Below, piece after piece: positions 1 to 8,885 of a stretch of DNA of 64,000 nt. Position 1 is the first letter of the stretch. Every line of letters starts with the position of its first letter. The notes under the pieces are model-generated. The model saw nothing but the letters and a program-made list of their open reading frames with translations, did not search any database and was not told the origin of the DNA. The stretch is from assembly GCF_916715725.1 (NCBI RefSeq), contig NZ_CAKAPD010000011.1:1-64000 (forward strand). Direction: 5' to 3'. This DNA is from an uncultured Rothia sp. (lineage in GTDB: Bacteria > Actinomycetota > Actinomycetes > Actinomycetales > Micrococcaceae). Position numbers and translations under genes: made by a program.

Positions 1-1171
1 CTACGGTTGCCTCCGGCAGGGGCGCCACGGTGGGTGCGTCCGTCGGGTTCACGCCTACGGTTGCTTCGGGCAGGGGTGCCACGGTGGGCGCGTCGGTCGG
101 GTTAACGCCTACGGTTGCCTCCGGCAGGGGCGCCACGGTGGGTGCGTCCGTCGGGTTCACGCCGATGGTTGCCTCCGGTAGCGGTGCCACGGTGGGTGCG
201 TCCGTCGGGTTCACGCCGATGGTTGCCTCGGGCAGGGGTGCCACGGTGGGTGCATCGGTCGGGTTAACGCCCACGGTTGCCTCGGGCAGAGGAGCCACCG
301 TCGGGGCATAAGTCGGAACCGCAGACACCACGGGCTCCTGCGCGAAAAGCTCAAGAGGCTTCTGAGCATCAAACGAACCGTACTCGGCACCCTCAACGCC
401 AGCCGCCATGGTGCCCGCAATGTACTTGTGGGAGGTATTCAGCGTCGCCGCAACATCCGCCGGAACCTTCACCTCCGTCTCAAAGACACCGTTGTGAATC
501 TGCGAAGCAGGTACGGTCACCTCAGCCACGAAGCGCATACCCTGCTGGGGAAAACGGCCGGGAACCCACACGTTCGTATCAGACACCACCACGCGCACAC
601 CGTGCGGGGTCGCCTCACCCGTGTAGCCGGCACCGCGCACCTTCAACACGGTCTCACCCTTGGTGTTCAGACGCGGGGAATCCACGTGCAGAACCGGTGC
701 GGCGCTATCCTTCACAACGTCCATGCGCAGAACCTGACCGCCACCGTAACCATCAACGATGATATTAGCGACGAAGCTGTAGTTCTTCGCCGGGTCAATC
801 AGGCTACCGGGAACGTAATGGGTCGCAGTCGCCGTGCCGTCCTTGAACGGGCCGTCAACGCGCACCGTCTGAATCGGGTTCAGAAACGGGAAACCCCTAT
901 GGTTTGCCTCATGCAAAGCCGGGGCGAAAGCGGTAGTTTTCGCGGGCAGTTTCGATGCCTTGAACGTAATCTTGTTCAGACGCAGGGCGGTCTTCAGCTC
1001 ACGGGTGTTGGTCTCAACCTTGTAGTTGTAGACCGTAATAACCGGCGGGTTATCCGGATTCGGGGTATTTGCTGCCGCAACAGAAGGCAGAGCGCCCAGG
1101 CTCAAGGAGGCGGCAAGAAGAACAGAAGCGCCGGCGCTACCGTAGCGGCGGGCAGGAGAAGAGTTAGCCAT
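1..1171 (-). CDS. Secreted repeat protein, 5' part only (C-terminus outside window)
   Basis: The reading frame opens at ATG 1171-1169, after AAGGA on the minus strand, and stays open to the left edge (about 390 codons seen). Residues 1-33 look like a Sec signal peptide: a short Arg-containing N-region (PARR), a hydrophobic core (VLLAASLSLGALPSV) and an AAA cleavage area. Next comes a roughly 250-residue domain I do not recognise, rich in Val/Thr and probably beta-structured. The visible end is an 18-residue repeat, TVAPLPEATVGVNPTDAP with small variations, running off the edge. Such Pro/Thr/Ala repeats usually form wall-spanning stalks, so a cell-surface or adhesin role is likely, but the anchor (LPXTG or other) is not visible. 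It is the divergent neighbour of the Nudix gene. Confidence 0.85.
   Translation of the reverse strand, partial: MANSSPARRYGSAGASVLLAASLSLGALPSVAAANTPNPDNPPVITVYNYKVETNTRELKTALRLNKITFKASKLPAKTTAFAPALHEANHRGFPFLNPIQTVRVDGPFKDGTATATHYVPGSLIDPAKNYSFVANIIVDGYGGGQVLRMDVVKDSAAPVLHVDSPRLNTKGETVLKVRGAGYTGEATPHGVRVVVSDTNVWVPGRFPQQGMRFVAEVTVPASQIHNGVFETEVKVPADVAATLNTSHKYIAGTMAAGVEGAEYGSFDAQKPLELFAQEPVVSAVPTYAPTVAPLPEATVGVNPTDAPTVAPLPEATIGVNPTDAPTVAPLPEATIGVNPTDAPTVAPLPEATVGVNPTDAPTVAPLPEATVGVNPTDAPTVAPLPEATV
3..308. repeat. 54-bp in-frame tandem repeat (about 5.7 copies visible)
   Basis: Units begin at 3, 57, 111, 165, 219 and 273, exactly 54 bp apart, and the array continues past the left edge. Each unit encodes 18 residues of the minus-strand secreted protein. 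Variation is mostly synonymous, apart from a Val/Ile swap in ATVGVNP versus ATIGVNP. The array also keeps an antisense frame open, which is not a gene. Confidence 0.95.
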
Positions 1172-1425
1172 CACGAAGTTCCTTCTACATGAGTGATTGA
1201 GCGATTCGCACTCTTCCTGTATCACGCCAAGTCGAGTGCGTATACGGTACCGCGACATCGCGGTTACTTACACCGTAACACGCACCTAAACGCATGAACC
1301 GGACATAAGATAACTCGCCGAAATATTACGTAAAACCACTACCCGCAGGGCGCACAATAGGGCGGATGAATAAGACAAACACGCACAGCGCCGGGCAGAA
1401 GACAGGGAAATGCTAGGGTAGAAAG
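1172..1425. other. Divergent intergenic region
   Basis: This spacer holds the leaders and promoters of the secreted repeat protein (minus) and the Nudix gene (plus). A small perfect hairpin, ACCGCG-aca-TCGCGGT, lies near 1250-1265. No gene is seen. Confidence 0.5.
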
Positions 1426-1426
1426 A
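1414..1426 (+). promoter_or_regulatory. Leaderless-type -10 box of the Nudix gene
   Basis: TAGGGT at 1414-1419 is followed by 6 nt and then the ATG at 1426, so transcription is expected to start at the A of the start codon. No clear -35 was found. Confidence 0.45.
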
Positions 1427-1947
1427 TGCCCACACAGAAGAACCCGCAGAACCGAGTAGAAGCAGCCCACACTGCCCAGCCCATTGCTGAACACAGCGCC
1501 ATCGATAGCGCCCACCGCGTCGTCAACGTGTGCGCCGTGGCAATCCGCAACCGGGACGGGCTCGTACTCACCGTGCGCAAACAGGGTAGCGACGGGTTCA
1601 TGATGCCCGGCGGCAAACCCGAACCGGGGGAGACCCCGCTGCAGACTGCCTGCCGCGAAGTGAGCGAAGAAATCGGGCTCACCCCCGACCCCGACCGGAT
1701 GCGCCACCTCGGACTCCTCGAAGCCGCCGCGCTGAACGAGGCAGGCTTTACGGTACGCGCCGAAACCTTCGAATACGCCCCCACCGACGAGCAGCACGAG
1801 CTATTGGCTTCTTTGGTGCCGCAGGCAGAAATCGCTGAGCTACGCTGGGTCAACCCCTCCATGAGCAGCCCCTCCGATAGCGCCGCGCAGGCACCTCTCA
1901 ATACCGAGCAGATCTTCCCGCTGCTGGCACGCACCCCGCTACCCTAA
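1426..1947 (+). CDS. Nudix hydrolase
   Basis: A 173-residue cytosolic protein of the MutT/Nudix family, which hydrolyses nucleoside diphosphates linked to another group X using Mg2+. The Nudix box GX5EX7REUXEEXGU is complete at about residues 63-85 (GGKPEPGE...REVSEEIGL), giving the metal-binding glutamates. The first 30 residues are polar and probably disordered. The substrate cannot be told from sequence; detoxification of oxidised nucleotides or house-cleaning is the general role of such proteins. It appears to be transcribed alone from its own leaderless-type promoter. A second, unrelated Nudix protein (NudC-like) lies at 7915. Confidence 0.9.
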   Translation: MPTQKNPQNRVEAAHTAQPIAEHSAIDSAHRVVNVCAVAIRNRDGLVLTVRKQGSDGFMMPGGKPEPGETPLQTACREVSEEIGLTPDPDRMRHLGLLEAAALNEAGFTVRAETFEYAPTDEQHELLASLVPQAEIAELRWVNPSMSSPSDSAAQAPLNTEQIFPLLARTPLP

Positions 1948-2096
1948 CCACCGCGCCCATGCCCCCCTGAACTGGCGGGCGGCACACATGAGGTACACAG
2001 GTGCATCCGGTACCCTCAACACAGCAACATCTATCGCGGGTAGAACGCATAGAGGCGCTCCACCCCGGAACCCCCCCATACACCCCAAGGAGAACC

Positions 2097-2684
2097 ATGA
2101 AGAAGACTGACTACAACCTCGCCGTCTACTGCGGTGCACGCTCCGGCAACGACCCGCTCTTCACCACCCGCGCCCAGGAGCTCGGAACCCTCTGCGCCCA
2201 GAACAATATTGGCGTGGTCTACGGTGGCGGCCGCACCGGCCTCATGGGCACCGTCGCGGGCGCAACCCTGGACGCCGGCGGCGTGGTCTACGGCGTGGTC
2301 ACCCACAAGCTGGTCGGCCTGGAGGGCGTGTACCCCGGCCAGACCACCCTCGACATTGTGGACACCATGCACCAGCGCAAAATCGCCATGATTGAGAAGG
2401 CTGACGCGTTCGTCGCCATGCCCGGCGGCCCCGGCACCCTCGAAGAGTTCTTTGAAGTCTTCAGCTGGCAGTTCCTCGACATTCACTCCAAGCCGGTTGC
2501 CCTGCTGAACGTCAACGGCTACTGGGACAAGCTCATCGACGCGATGCACTACATGGCGTCCACCGGCCTGCTGAACGAGCGCTACCTGGACGAGCTCATC
2601 ATTGCCACCACCCCCGAGGAGCTTCTGGAGGCGCTCGCCAAGGACCTGGAACGCCGCGCCGCAGTAAAGAACGCTGCTGAATAA
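2097..2684 (+). CDS. LOG-family (TIGR00730) cytokinin riboside 5'-monophosphate phosphoribohydrolase
   Basis: A 195-residue Rossmann-like protein. It carries the LOG signature: a glycine-rich VVYGGGRTGLMG near residue 39 and PGGPGTLEE near residue 106, which together form the nucleotide pocket and supply the catalytic Arg/Glu. The family removes ribose 5-phosphate from N6-modified AMP (or AMP) to release the free base; in bacteria the physiological substrate is often unclear. I chose ATG 2097 because it follows AAGGAG with good spacing and starts at the conserved YNLAVYCG strand. An open frame extends upstream to 2001 but has no ribosome site. It is 25 nt from pcp, so the two are probably one operon. 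Confidence 0.9.
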   Translation: MKKTDYNLAVYCGARSGNDPLFTTRAQELGTLCAQNNIGVVYGGGRTGLMGTVAGATLDAGGVVYGVVTHKLVGLEGVYPGQTTLDIVDTMHQRKIAMIEKADAFVAMPGGPGTLEEFFEVFSWQFLDIHSKPVALLNVNGYWDKLIDAMHYMASTGLLNERYLDELIIATTPEELLEALAKDLERRAAVKNAAE

Positions 2685-2709
2685 ACCACCGCAGAAAACG
2701 AGATCGACT

Positions 2710-3414
2710 ATGTCAACCACACCCAACCAGGCACGCACCCTGCTGCTGACCTTCTTCGGCCCGTTCCCCGGTGTGCCCGTGAACCCCACCGTGGCGCTCG
2801 CCGAGGGTGCTCAGCGTCTGCTGAGCCAGATGCGCCCGGACCTGAACGTCATCACCCGCGAACTGCCCGTCAGCTATGACGGCTCCAGCACCGCCCTGCG
2901 TGCCGCCCTGCAGGAGGTGCAGCCCGATGCGCTCATCAGCCTGGGCGTGGCGGTTGGCCGCGACGTGGTGAGCCTGGAGCAGGTTGCTATCAATCTGGAC
3001 TCTGCTGGTATTGAAGATAACGACGGCGACCAGCGCTGCGATGAGCCGATTGCTCCGGGTGGTCAGGAAGCGTACTTCTCCTCCCTGCCGGTGCGCGCCA
3101 GCTTTGAGCGTCTGCGTGCGGCGGGGGAGCCGGTCGAGATTTCGTACACCGCCGGAACCTACGTGTGCAACCACGTGTTCTACGAGGGGCAGCGCATCAG
3201 CCGTGAGCTGGGGCTGAGCATCCCCGCAGGGTTCGTGCATGTGCCCGCAACCCGTGCTGACGGTGACGAGGCGACCGAGGGTGTGGAGCTGACCGCTCAC
3301 CGCGATGCCGGTGGCGTGGTTCGTGACGAGCAGGGCATCCCGCAGCTGCCCGAGTCCACCGTGGTGCGCATTATCGCCGAGATTGCCTCGGACACCCTGC
3401 CCGCCGTGGACTAG
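2710..3414 (+). CDS. pcp: Pyroglutamyl-peptidase I (pyrrolidone-carboxylate peptidase)
   Basis: A 234-residue peptidase C15 protein that removes N-terminal pyroglutamate from peptides in the cytosol. The catalytic triad of the family is visible: Glu in GRDVVSLEQVAIN, Cys in AGTYVCNHVFY (about residue 156) and His in GFVHVP (about residue 178). Length is close to the usual 200-230 residues. It follows the LOG-family gene closely and ends before a strong bidirectional terminator shared with the convergent pgi. Confidence 0.93.
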   Translation: MSTTPNQARTLLLTFFGPFPGVPVNPTVALAEGAQRLLSQMRPDLNVITRELPVSYDGSSTALRAALQEVQPDALISLGVAVGRDVVSLEQVAINLDSAGIEDNDGDQRCDEPIAPGGQEAYFSSLPVRASFERLRAAGEPVEISYTAGTYVCNHVFYEGQRISRELGLSIPAGFVHVPATRADGDEATEGVELTAHRDAGGVVRDEQGIPQLPESTVVRIIAEIASDTLPAVD

Positions 3415-3460
3415 CAGCACGGGGTCAGCCAGAACCCATATAACTAGAACCCATATAGCA

Positions 3461-3504
3461 AAACCGCCGGATAGCCTCCCGAACTGGGAGCCTATCCGGC
3501 GGTT
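3461..3504. terminator. Bidirectional terminator between pcp and pgi
   Basis: AAACCGCCGGATAG, a short CTCCC/GGGAG inner stem, then CTATCCGGCGGTTT: an almost perfect hairpin of about 20 bp with A tracts before and T tracts after it. It serves both convergent genes. Confidence 0.85.
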
Positions 3505-3556
3505 TGTGCATACTACACCCGAAAGCTATAAAACTCTCGGGTGTAGGTCTGAGCTA

Positions 3557-5233
3557 CTACTTGGTGCGGTTCTTCAGGTAGTAGTCAATCAGCGAAGCGG
3601 TCGAAGAATCCTGACGAGCCAGAACCTCGCGGTCACCCTCAATAGCGGGAACCAGATCCAGGGCCAGCTTCTTACCGAGCTCAACACCCCACTGGTCGAA
3701 GGAGTCAATGCCCCAGACGACACCCTGAACGAAGGTGATGTGCTCGTACAGGGCAATCAGGGAGCCCAGAACGCGCGGGGTCAGGCGCGGCGCCATGATG
3801 GAGGTGGAGGGGCGGTTACCGCTGAAGATACGTGCGTTGACCACGTGCTCTGCGGTGCCCTCTGCGCGAACCTCTTCCTCGGTCTTGCCGAAGGCGAGAG
3901 CCTGAGACTGTGCGAAGAAGTTAGCCAGGAACAGCTCGTGAACGTCCTGCTCGCCGTCCTTGGTCGGGTGGACCGGGTTAGCGAATGCCAGGAAGTCCGC
4001 GGGGATCAGGCGGGTGCCCTGGTGGATCAGCTGGTAGAAAGCGTGCTGGCCGTTGGTGCCGGGCTCGCCCCAGAAGACTTCACCGGTTGCGTAGTTGACG
4101 AAGGAGCCGTCTGCGCGAACGGACTTGCCGTTGGACTCCATGGTCAGCTGCTGCAGGTATGCGGGGAAGCGGTGCAGGTACTGGTCGTAGGGCAGAACCG
4201 CGTGGGTCTCAGCACCCAGGAAGTTCACGTTCCAGATGTTCAGCAGACCCATCAGAACGGGCACGTTCTGCGCCAGGGGAGCGGTGCGGAAGTGCTCATC
4301 CATTGCGTGGAAGCCGGCGAGGAATTCAGCGAAAACCTTCGGACCGAAAACAATAGCCAGGGAGGTGCCGATCGCGGAGTCTACGGAGTAGCGGCCGCCA
4401 ACCCAGTCCCAGAAGCCGAAAGCGTTCTCGGGGTCAATGCCGAATGCTGCAACCTTGTCGAGTGCGGTGGAGACAGCCACGAAGTGCTTAGCCACAGCCT
4501 CGGATGCTTCCTTGCCCTCCAGCGCGCCTGCCTCACGCAGGGAGGAGAGCAGCCACTCGCGTGCCACGCGTGCGTTGGTCAGGGTCTCCAGGGTGCCGAA
4601 GGTCTTGGATGCGACGATGAACAGGGTGGTCTCGGGGTTCAGGTCGGAGACCTTCTCAGCCACGTCGGTCGGGTCAATGTTGGAGATGAAGCGGGCGGTG
4701 ATGCCTGCATCGGCGTAAGGCTTGAGAGCCTCGTACACCATGACCGGGCCCAGGTCGGAGCCACCGATACCGATGTTCACGACGGTCTCGATGCGCTTGC
4801 CGGTGATACCGATCCACTCGCCGCTGCGCACGCGCTCAGCGAATGCGTAAATCTTCTTCAGAACGGCGTGAACGTCTGCGTCTACGTCCTGGCCGTCAAC
4901 GGTCAGCGCGGGGGTGTAACCCTCGGGGCGGCGCAGTGCGGTGTGCAGCACGGCGCGGTCCTCTGTGACGTTAATGTGCTCACCGGAGAACATAGCCTCG
5001 CGAGCCTGCTCCAGCTTGACCTCTTCAGCGAGCTTGAGCAGCAGCTCAACGGTCTCGGAGGTAATCAGGTTCTTGGAGAGGTCGACGTGCAGTTCGTCGG
5101 CGGTGAAGCTGAGCTTCTGCGCGCGTTCCGGGTCAGCAGCAAACCACTCGCGCAGGTTCGGAGTGAGGGACTTGTGATGAGCGGACAGAGCAGACCACGC
5201 GGATGTGGTCGTGGGGTCAATAGAAGTAGTCAT
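3557..5233 (-). CDS. pgi: Glucose-6-phosphate isomerase
   Basis: A 558-residue enzyme that interconverts glucose 6-phosphate and fructose 6-phosphate (glycolysis/gluconeogenesis). Sugar-binding and signature segments are present: VNIGIGGSDLGP near residue 153, the IVASKTFGT loop near 208, the GGRYSVDSAIGTS signature near 281, and the C-terminal segment with SFDQWGVELGK near 510 that includes the PGI signature. It is single-gene, convergent with pcp and divergent from the acyltransferase. The long open frame on the opposite strand is a codon-bias shadow. Confidence 0.97.
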   Translation of the reverse strand: MTTSIDPTTTSAWSALSAHHKSLTPNLREWFAADPERAQKLSFTADELHVDLSKNLITSETVELLLKLAEEVKLEQAREAMFSGEHINVTEDRAVLHTALRRPEGYTPALTVDGQDVDADVHAVLKKIYAFAERVRSGEWIGITGKRIETVVNIGIGGSDLGPVMVYEALKPYADAGITARFISNIDPTDVAEKVSDLNPETTLFIVASKTFGTLETLTNARVAREWLLSSLREAGALEGKEASEAVAKHFVAVSTALDKVAAFGIDPENAFGFWDWVGGRYSVDSAIGTSLAIVFGPKVFAEFLAGFHAMDEHFRTAPLAQNVPVLMGLLNIWNVNFLGAETHAVLPYDQYLHRFPAYLQQLTMESNGKSVRADGSFVNYATGEVFWGEPGTNGQHAFYQLIHQGTRLIPADFLAFANPVHPTKDGEQDVHELFLANFFAQSQALAFGKTEEEVRAEGTAEHVVNARIFSGNRPSTSIMAPRLTPRVLGSLIALYEHITFVQGVVWGIDSFDQWGVELGKKLALDLVPAIEGDREVLARQDSSTASLIDYYLKNRTK

Positions 5234-5632
5234 GGTTCCATTCTCTTATTTTCGGGTGCCTCTGTCATCTCTTTCGGGGGTGATATGGAACGATACGGCG
5301 AAAAAATCGAAACCTGGCACTGCTGTGCGCAGCGCAGAATCGGGGCGGGTAAATCGAAGAAAACGAAGAGGGTAACGTGCCTTGTCGGGCGTGCATCCCT
5401 CGAGAGAGTGAATGAATCGCACAGGGAATAGGATAAATCCCGCAAACCTTGAAGTTCAGCTTTAAAAAACGTTAGACTAGTCGGAATACTGTCTGGAGTG
5501 CAGAAACACCTCGAGGACTGCCACCTCACCCCGCGCCCAGACATCCCTATGAGATTCTTCCGCCCGGTACGACCTTTGGGGCTGGAGACTCATACCAATC
5601 TCTCAAGCACACAACACTCAGGACAACTAAAC
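5234..5632. other. Divergent promoter region, pgi / acyltransferase
   Basis: About 400 bp. It holds the pgi promoter area (minus) and a good promoter-like pair for the acyltransferase, listed separately. The predicted acyltransferase leader would be about 150 nt. No other gene is seen. Confidence 0.5.
5449..5478 (+). promoter_or_regulatory. Putative promoter of the acyltransferase gene
   Basis: TTGAAG at 5449-5454, an 18-nt spacer, then TAGACT at 5473-5478. The expected start of transcription is about 5485, so this mRNA would carry a long leader, unlike many others in the window. Confidence 0.5.
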
Positions 5633-7711
5633 ATGGCTTTTAACCTCTTCCAGGGGATTCGTGTGCCTAAAAACAATACGAATCCTCCCTACGAGTCTTT
5701 CCTGGAAACCCGCGGCTTCCGCCCCGAAATCCAGGGTCTACGCGCATTCGCTGTGCTGCTCGTCGTGATCTACCACGTGTGGGTGGGCAAGGTCTCCGGC
5801 GGTGTGGACGTCTTCCTGTTCATCTCCGCTTTCCTGCTCTCGCTCTCCTTCATGCGGAAGATCAATGAGGGTAAGCCCCTCAAACTCCTGAACTACTGGA
5901 CGCACGTGTTCACCCGTCTGCTGCCCGCAGCGTCGGTCGTGATTCTGCTGACCCTCGCCGGAAGCTTCCTGGTACTCTCACCGACCGTCTGGAGCGCACG
6001 TGCCGTGGACGCGCAGGCATCCCTGTTCTACTGGCAGAATTGGAACCTGGCGAACAACGCGGTGAACTACTTTGCCTCCGACACCGGCGGCAAGACGCCC
6101 TTCCTGCACTTCTGGTCCCTGTCGATTCAGGGTCAGATTTTCCTGCTGTGGCCGGTGCTCTTCGCAATCACCGCTCTGCTGGTGAAGAAGGCTCGTATCA
6201 AGCCGGTACCCGCCGCCGTGCTGGTCTTCGGCCTGGTCTTCTGCGCATCCTTCGCGTTCTCCGTGTGGGAGACCAAGAACTTCGCCGCCTACGCCTACTT
6301 CGATACCCGCACCCGCCTCTGGGAGTTCGCGGTCGGTACCCTGCTCGCCATCATGACCCTCAAGTGGAAGCCCGCACACGTGGGCACCCGCGTGGTCATG
6401 GGCTGGATTGGTACCATCGGTCTGATTACCTGCGGCGCCGTGCTGCCTGTTGAGAAGGCGTTCCCCGGCTTCCTCGCCCTGTGGCCGATTCTCTCCGGTG
6501 CACTGGTCATTATTGCCGGCCGCACCGATCATAAGTTCGCGATTGACCGTCTGCTGACCTCCAAGCCGCTGCTGAACCTGGGCAATATTTCCTACGCCCT
6601 GTACCTGGTGCACTGGCCCATGCTTGTGCTCTACAGCGCCGCCGCGGGTAAGCCGCGCGTCTCCTTCCTCGAAGGCACCGTACTGATTGCCGCATCGATT
6701 GGCCTGGCGTGGGTTCTGAACCGCTTCGTGGAGAAGCCCCTGCGCTCGGCATTCGACAACTTCCTGCCGGCGCTCGCCTCCAAACTGAAGTTCAAGCGCC
6801 CGGTCACCTCCTACGCAGCGTGGGCTGGCAACATCGCATTCGTTGCGGCAATTCTTGCCCTGGTCGCACCGACAGTGCTCGGTACCCGCGCACTGGCTGA
6901 GCAGCGTGACGCACAGGTTATCAGCAACGCGATGAGCAGTATCCAGGACGATAAGGACACCTACCCCGGTGCCCGTGCACTCTCGCCCGATAAGGAGCTC
7001 GTTGAAGCTGACCCCATCCCGAAGAACGCTACTATTGCTAGTCTATTCGTCCCCTGGGATACCGGTTGTAAGGGTTCCCACGCTCTGCAGAAGACTGAGG
7101 CTCTGAAAGGTATTTCTAAGCAGGCGGGCGCTAACCAGCTCAACCTGCTGCTAACCGGTTGCCCGTATCCTTTCACCCAGCCTGAGAATACGGTGAATGG
7201 GTTCATGAAGCGTTGCATCCCGTTCACTGAGAACGCGACCGCTGAAATTCTGACGGCGAAGCCGACCACCGTGTTTATTATTTCGACCACCACCGCAACA
7301 ACTGCTGAGGGCGAAACCGTAGACCCCGGTCTGGACGAGACCTTGCGCAAGCTTACTGACGCAGGTATTCAGGTCATTGGCATTCGCGATAACCCGCGTT
7401 TTGCCTCCGACATGTACATGTGCGCAATGAAGGCGAAGAACATCGATGACTGTGCAGAGCCCATCGAAGCAAAGTACGGTGAGGACCCTGCCGCCCCGAT
7501 TTTCGCCAAGTACGCTGACCGCGGTGCCTACCAGATCGATCTGAAGGATGTGTATTGCCCCGACGGCAAGTGCTCGGTCCTGCAGGGCAACGTGTACATG
7601 TACGCCGACTCGAACCACCTGACGAATGTCTACGAGGCAACCCTGACCGATATTATCTACGAGCGTGCCCTTGCCGCTGGTTGGGACCCGAAGGGAACCA
7701 CCGCAAAGTAA
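5633..7711 (+). CDS. Acyltransferase-3 family membrane O-acyltransferase with C-terminal extracytoplasmic domain
   Basis: Starting at ATG 5633 (AGGAC about 9 nt upstream) it has 692 residues. The N-terminal half is a polytopic acyltransferase-3 domain: RPEIQGLRAFAVLLVVIYHV with the conserved catalytic-type His, FLHFWSLSIQGQ, and YALYLVHWPML. About ten membrane helices run to residue 430. The C-terminal 240 residues sit where OatA/OafA-type enzymes have an SGNH esterase domain. The last block, DSNHLTN, resembles the SGNH Asp-x-x-His motif, but I cannot find the GDSH serine block. Such enzymes O-acetylate peptidoglycan or surface glycans; the substrate is unknown here. The frame is open back to 5498, so a longer N-terminus (ATG 5549 or GTG 5498) is possible. 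Confidence 0.85.
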   Translation: MAFNLFQGIRVPKNNTNPPYESFLETRGFRPEIQGLRAFAVLLVVIYHVWVGKVSGGVDVFLFISAFLLSLSFMRKINEGKPLKLLNYWTHVFTRLLPAASVVILLTLAGSFLVLSPTVWSARAVDAQASLFYWQNWNLANNAVNYFASDTGGKTPFLHFWSLSIQGQIFLLWPVLFAITALLVKKARIKPVPAAVLVFGLVFCASFAFSVWETKNFAAYAYFDTRTRLWEFAVGTLLAIMTLKWKPAHVGTRVVMGWIGTIGLITCGAVLPVEKAFPGFLALWPILSGALVIIAGRTDHKFAIDRLLTSKPLLNLGNISYALYLVHWPMLVLYSAAAGKPRVSFLEGTVLIAASIGLAWVLNRFVEKPLRSAFDNFLPALASKLKFKRPVTSYAAWAGNIAFVAAILALVAPTVLGTRALAEQRDAQVISNAMSSIQDDKDTYPGARALSPDKELVEADPIPKNATIASLFVPWDTGCKGSHALQKTEALKGISKQAGANQLNLLLTGCPYPFTQPENTVNGFMKRCIPFTENATAEILTAKPTTVFIISTTTATTAEGETVDPGLDETLRKLTDAGIQVIGIRDNPRFASDMYMCAMKAKNIDDCAEPIEAKYGEDPAAPIFAKYADRGAYQIDLKDVYCPDGKCSVLQGNVYMYADSNHLTNVYEATLTDIIYERALAAGWDPKGTTAK

Positions 7712-7741
7712 CGCACCTGATAAGATTGTGAAGAGTGCAGT

Positions 7742-7773
7742 GCCCCCTTCCACCGTGTGTGGGAGGGGGCTTT
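7742..7773 (+). terminator. Terminator of the acyltransferase gene
   Basis: GCCCCCTTCCAC-cgtgt-GTGGGAGGGGGC followed by TTT: a 12-bp GC-rich stem with one G-T pair. Confidence 0.75.
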
Positions 7774-7901
7774 GCTGTGCCCTGAGGTCTTTCTGGAACG
7801 TGGGTCGGGAAAGGAACGCTGGTCGGGAAGGAAACGCTGGTTTTTGCTTTTTGTCATGCGAACGTGAGCTACAGCCGCGCAACGAAGGAGCACGAGCGGA
7901 G

Positions 7902-7915
7902 TAGAGTAAAACCTA
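7902..7915 (+). promoter_or_regulatory. Leaderless-type -10 box of the NudC-like gene
   Basis: TAGAGT at 7902-7907, 7 nt, then ATG at 7915. This placement favours the 7915 start over the upstream in-frame start at 7864. Confidence 0.45.
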
Positions 7916-8865
7916 TGACTTCTTCACCTGAACACGCACCCGCTGATGCTCACACGCCCACTGGCACTCGCGCGTTGCGCTACCTGCTCATCTCCCGCGC
8001 GGGGGAGACCCTCCTCAACGATGACGGAACCCTGCACTACCTGACCGGTCACGATGCTGCTGAGCCGCTGACCGAAGACGTGATCCTTGCACGCAGTGTC
8101 ATCCGCCCCGCCGCTTACGGCGCTGACGCCCAGAAGAATAGTGGCGCGGAGGTGCACGTGCTCTACTGCGAGGATGAAACCCTCGCGCAGGTCGCCGTCA
8201 ACCTGAACAACCCTCGGGTGCACGCCTCTGTCAGTGGCTTCCTCTACTACCCGGTCCACGAGGACCCGGAAGGCCGTGCCCACTATGCCACCGCCCTGGC
8301 GCGCCGCGACTACCTCATCGACATGCGCTACTCCGCCTACAGTGGCGAGGAGGCGCCCCTCGGCTCCAAGGGAATCCGCCGCACCGCCTCGGGCGAGCTG
8401 GTGTTCCCCCGCATTGAACCCGCCGTGATGGCGCTGGTGACCAGCCGCGATGGCGAGCGCGTGCTGCTCGCGAATAACCGCCAGTGGCACCCGAACCGCT
8501 TCGCCCTTATTGCTGGATTCGTTGACCCCGGCGAAAACCTCGAAGAGGCAATCGCCCGCGAAGTCTACGAAGAAACCGGCCTGCACACCCTCAGCACCGA
8601 GTACCGTATGAGTGATGTGTGGCCTTTCCCGCGCTCGCTCATGATTTGCTACCGGGCGCGCGTGGATGAGAACGAACCCATCATCCACCACGACGGTGAG
8701 ATTCGCGCGGCGCGCTGGTTTACCGCCCCCGAACTGCGTGAGGCGATTGCTATCTCGGAGGAGCGCGGCAACAGCGCCGAGGACGACCCCGCCAAGCTGG
8801 AGCTGCCCGGCACGAATGCGGTCGCCCGCCGCATGATTGATGAGTGGCTCGCAGAAAAGCCCTAG
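7915..8865 (+). CDS. nudC: NudC-like NAD(H) pyrophosphatase lacking the zinc ribbon
   Basis: A 316-residue protein with the NudC layout: a divergent N-terminal domain, a linker where the zinc ribbon normally sits, then a Nudix fold. The Nudix box is complete (GFVDPGENLEEAIAREVYEETG, about residues 202-223). It is followed by SDVWPFPRSLM, a variant of the SQPWPFPxS motif that marks NADH pyrophosphatases and NAD-decapping enzymes. The four zinc Cys are gone: FCxxCG is replaced by YSAYSG near residue 140. It probably cleaves NAD(H) to NMN(H) and AMP, or removes NAD caps from RNA. It stands alone between the acyltransferase and typA. Confidence 0.85.
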   Translation: MTSSPEHAPADAHTPTGTRALRYLLISRAGETLLNDDGTLHYLTGHDAAEPLTEDVILARSVIRPAAYGADAQKNSGAEVHVLYCEDETLAQVAVNLNNPRVHASVSGFLYYPVHEDPEGRAHYATALARRDYLIDMRYSAYSGEEAPLGSKGIRRTASGELVFPRIEPAVMALVTSRDGERVLLANNRQWHPNRFALIAGFVDPGENLEEAIAREVYEETGLHTLSTEYRMSDVWPFPRSLMICYRARVDENEPIIHHDGEIRAARWFTAPELREAIAISEERGNSAEDDPAKLELPGTNAVARRMIDEWLAEKP

Positions 8866-8885
8866 TGATACACTGGTAGCTAAGC

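Noticed and set aside
30..311. Open frame on the plus strand with repeats MGASVGFTP...
   Set aside because: It is the antisense of the in-frame 54-bp array in the secreted protein; periodicity keeps the frame open.
3305..5431. 708-codon plus-strand frame across pgi
   Set aside because: It covers pgi on the opposite strand. High G+C codon bias makes long antisense frames; the translation has no known domain and pgi is certain.
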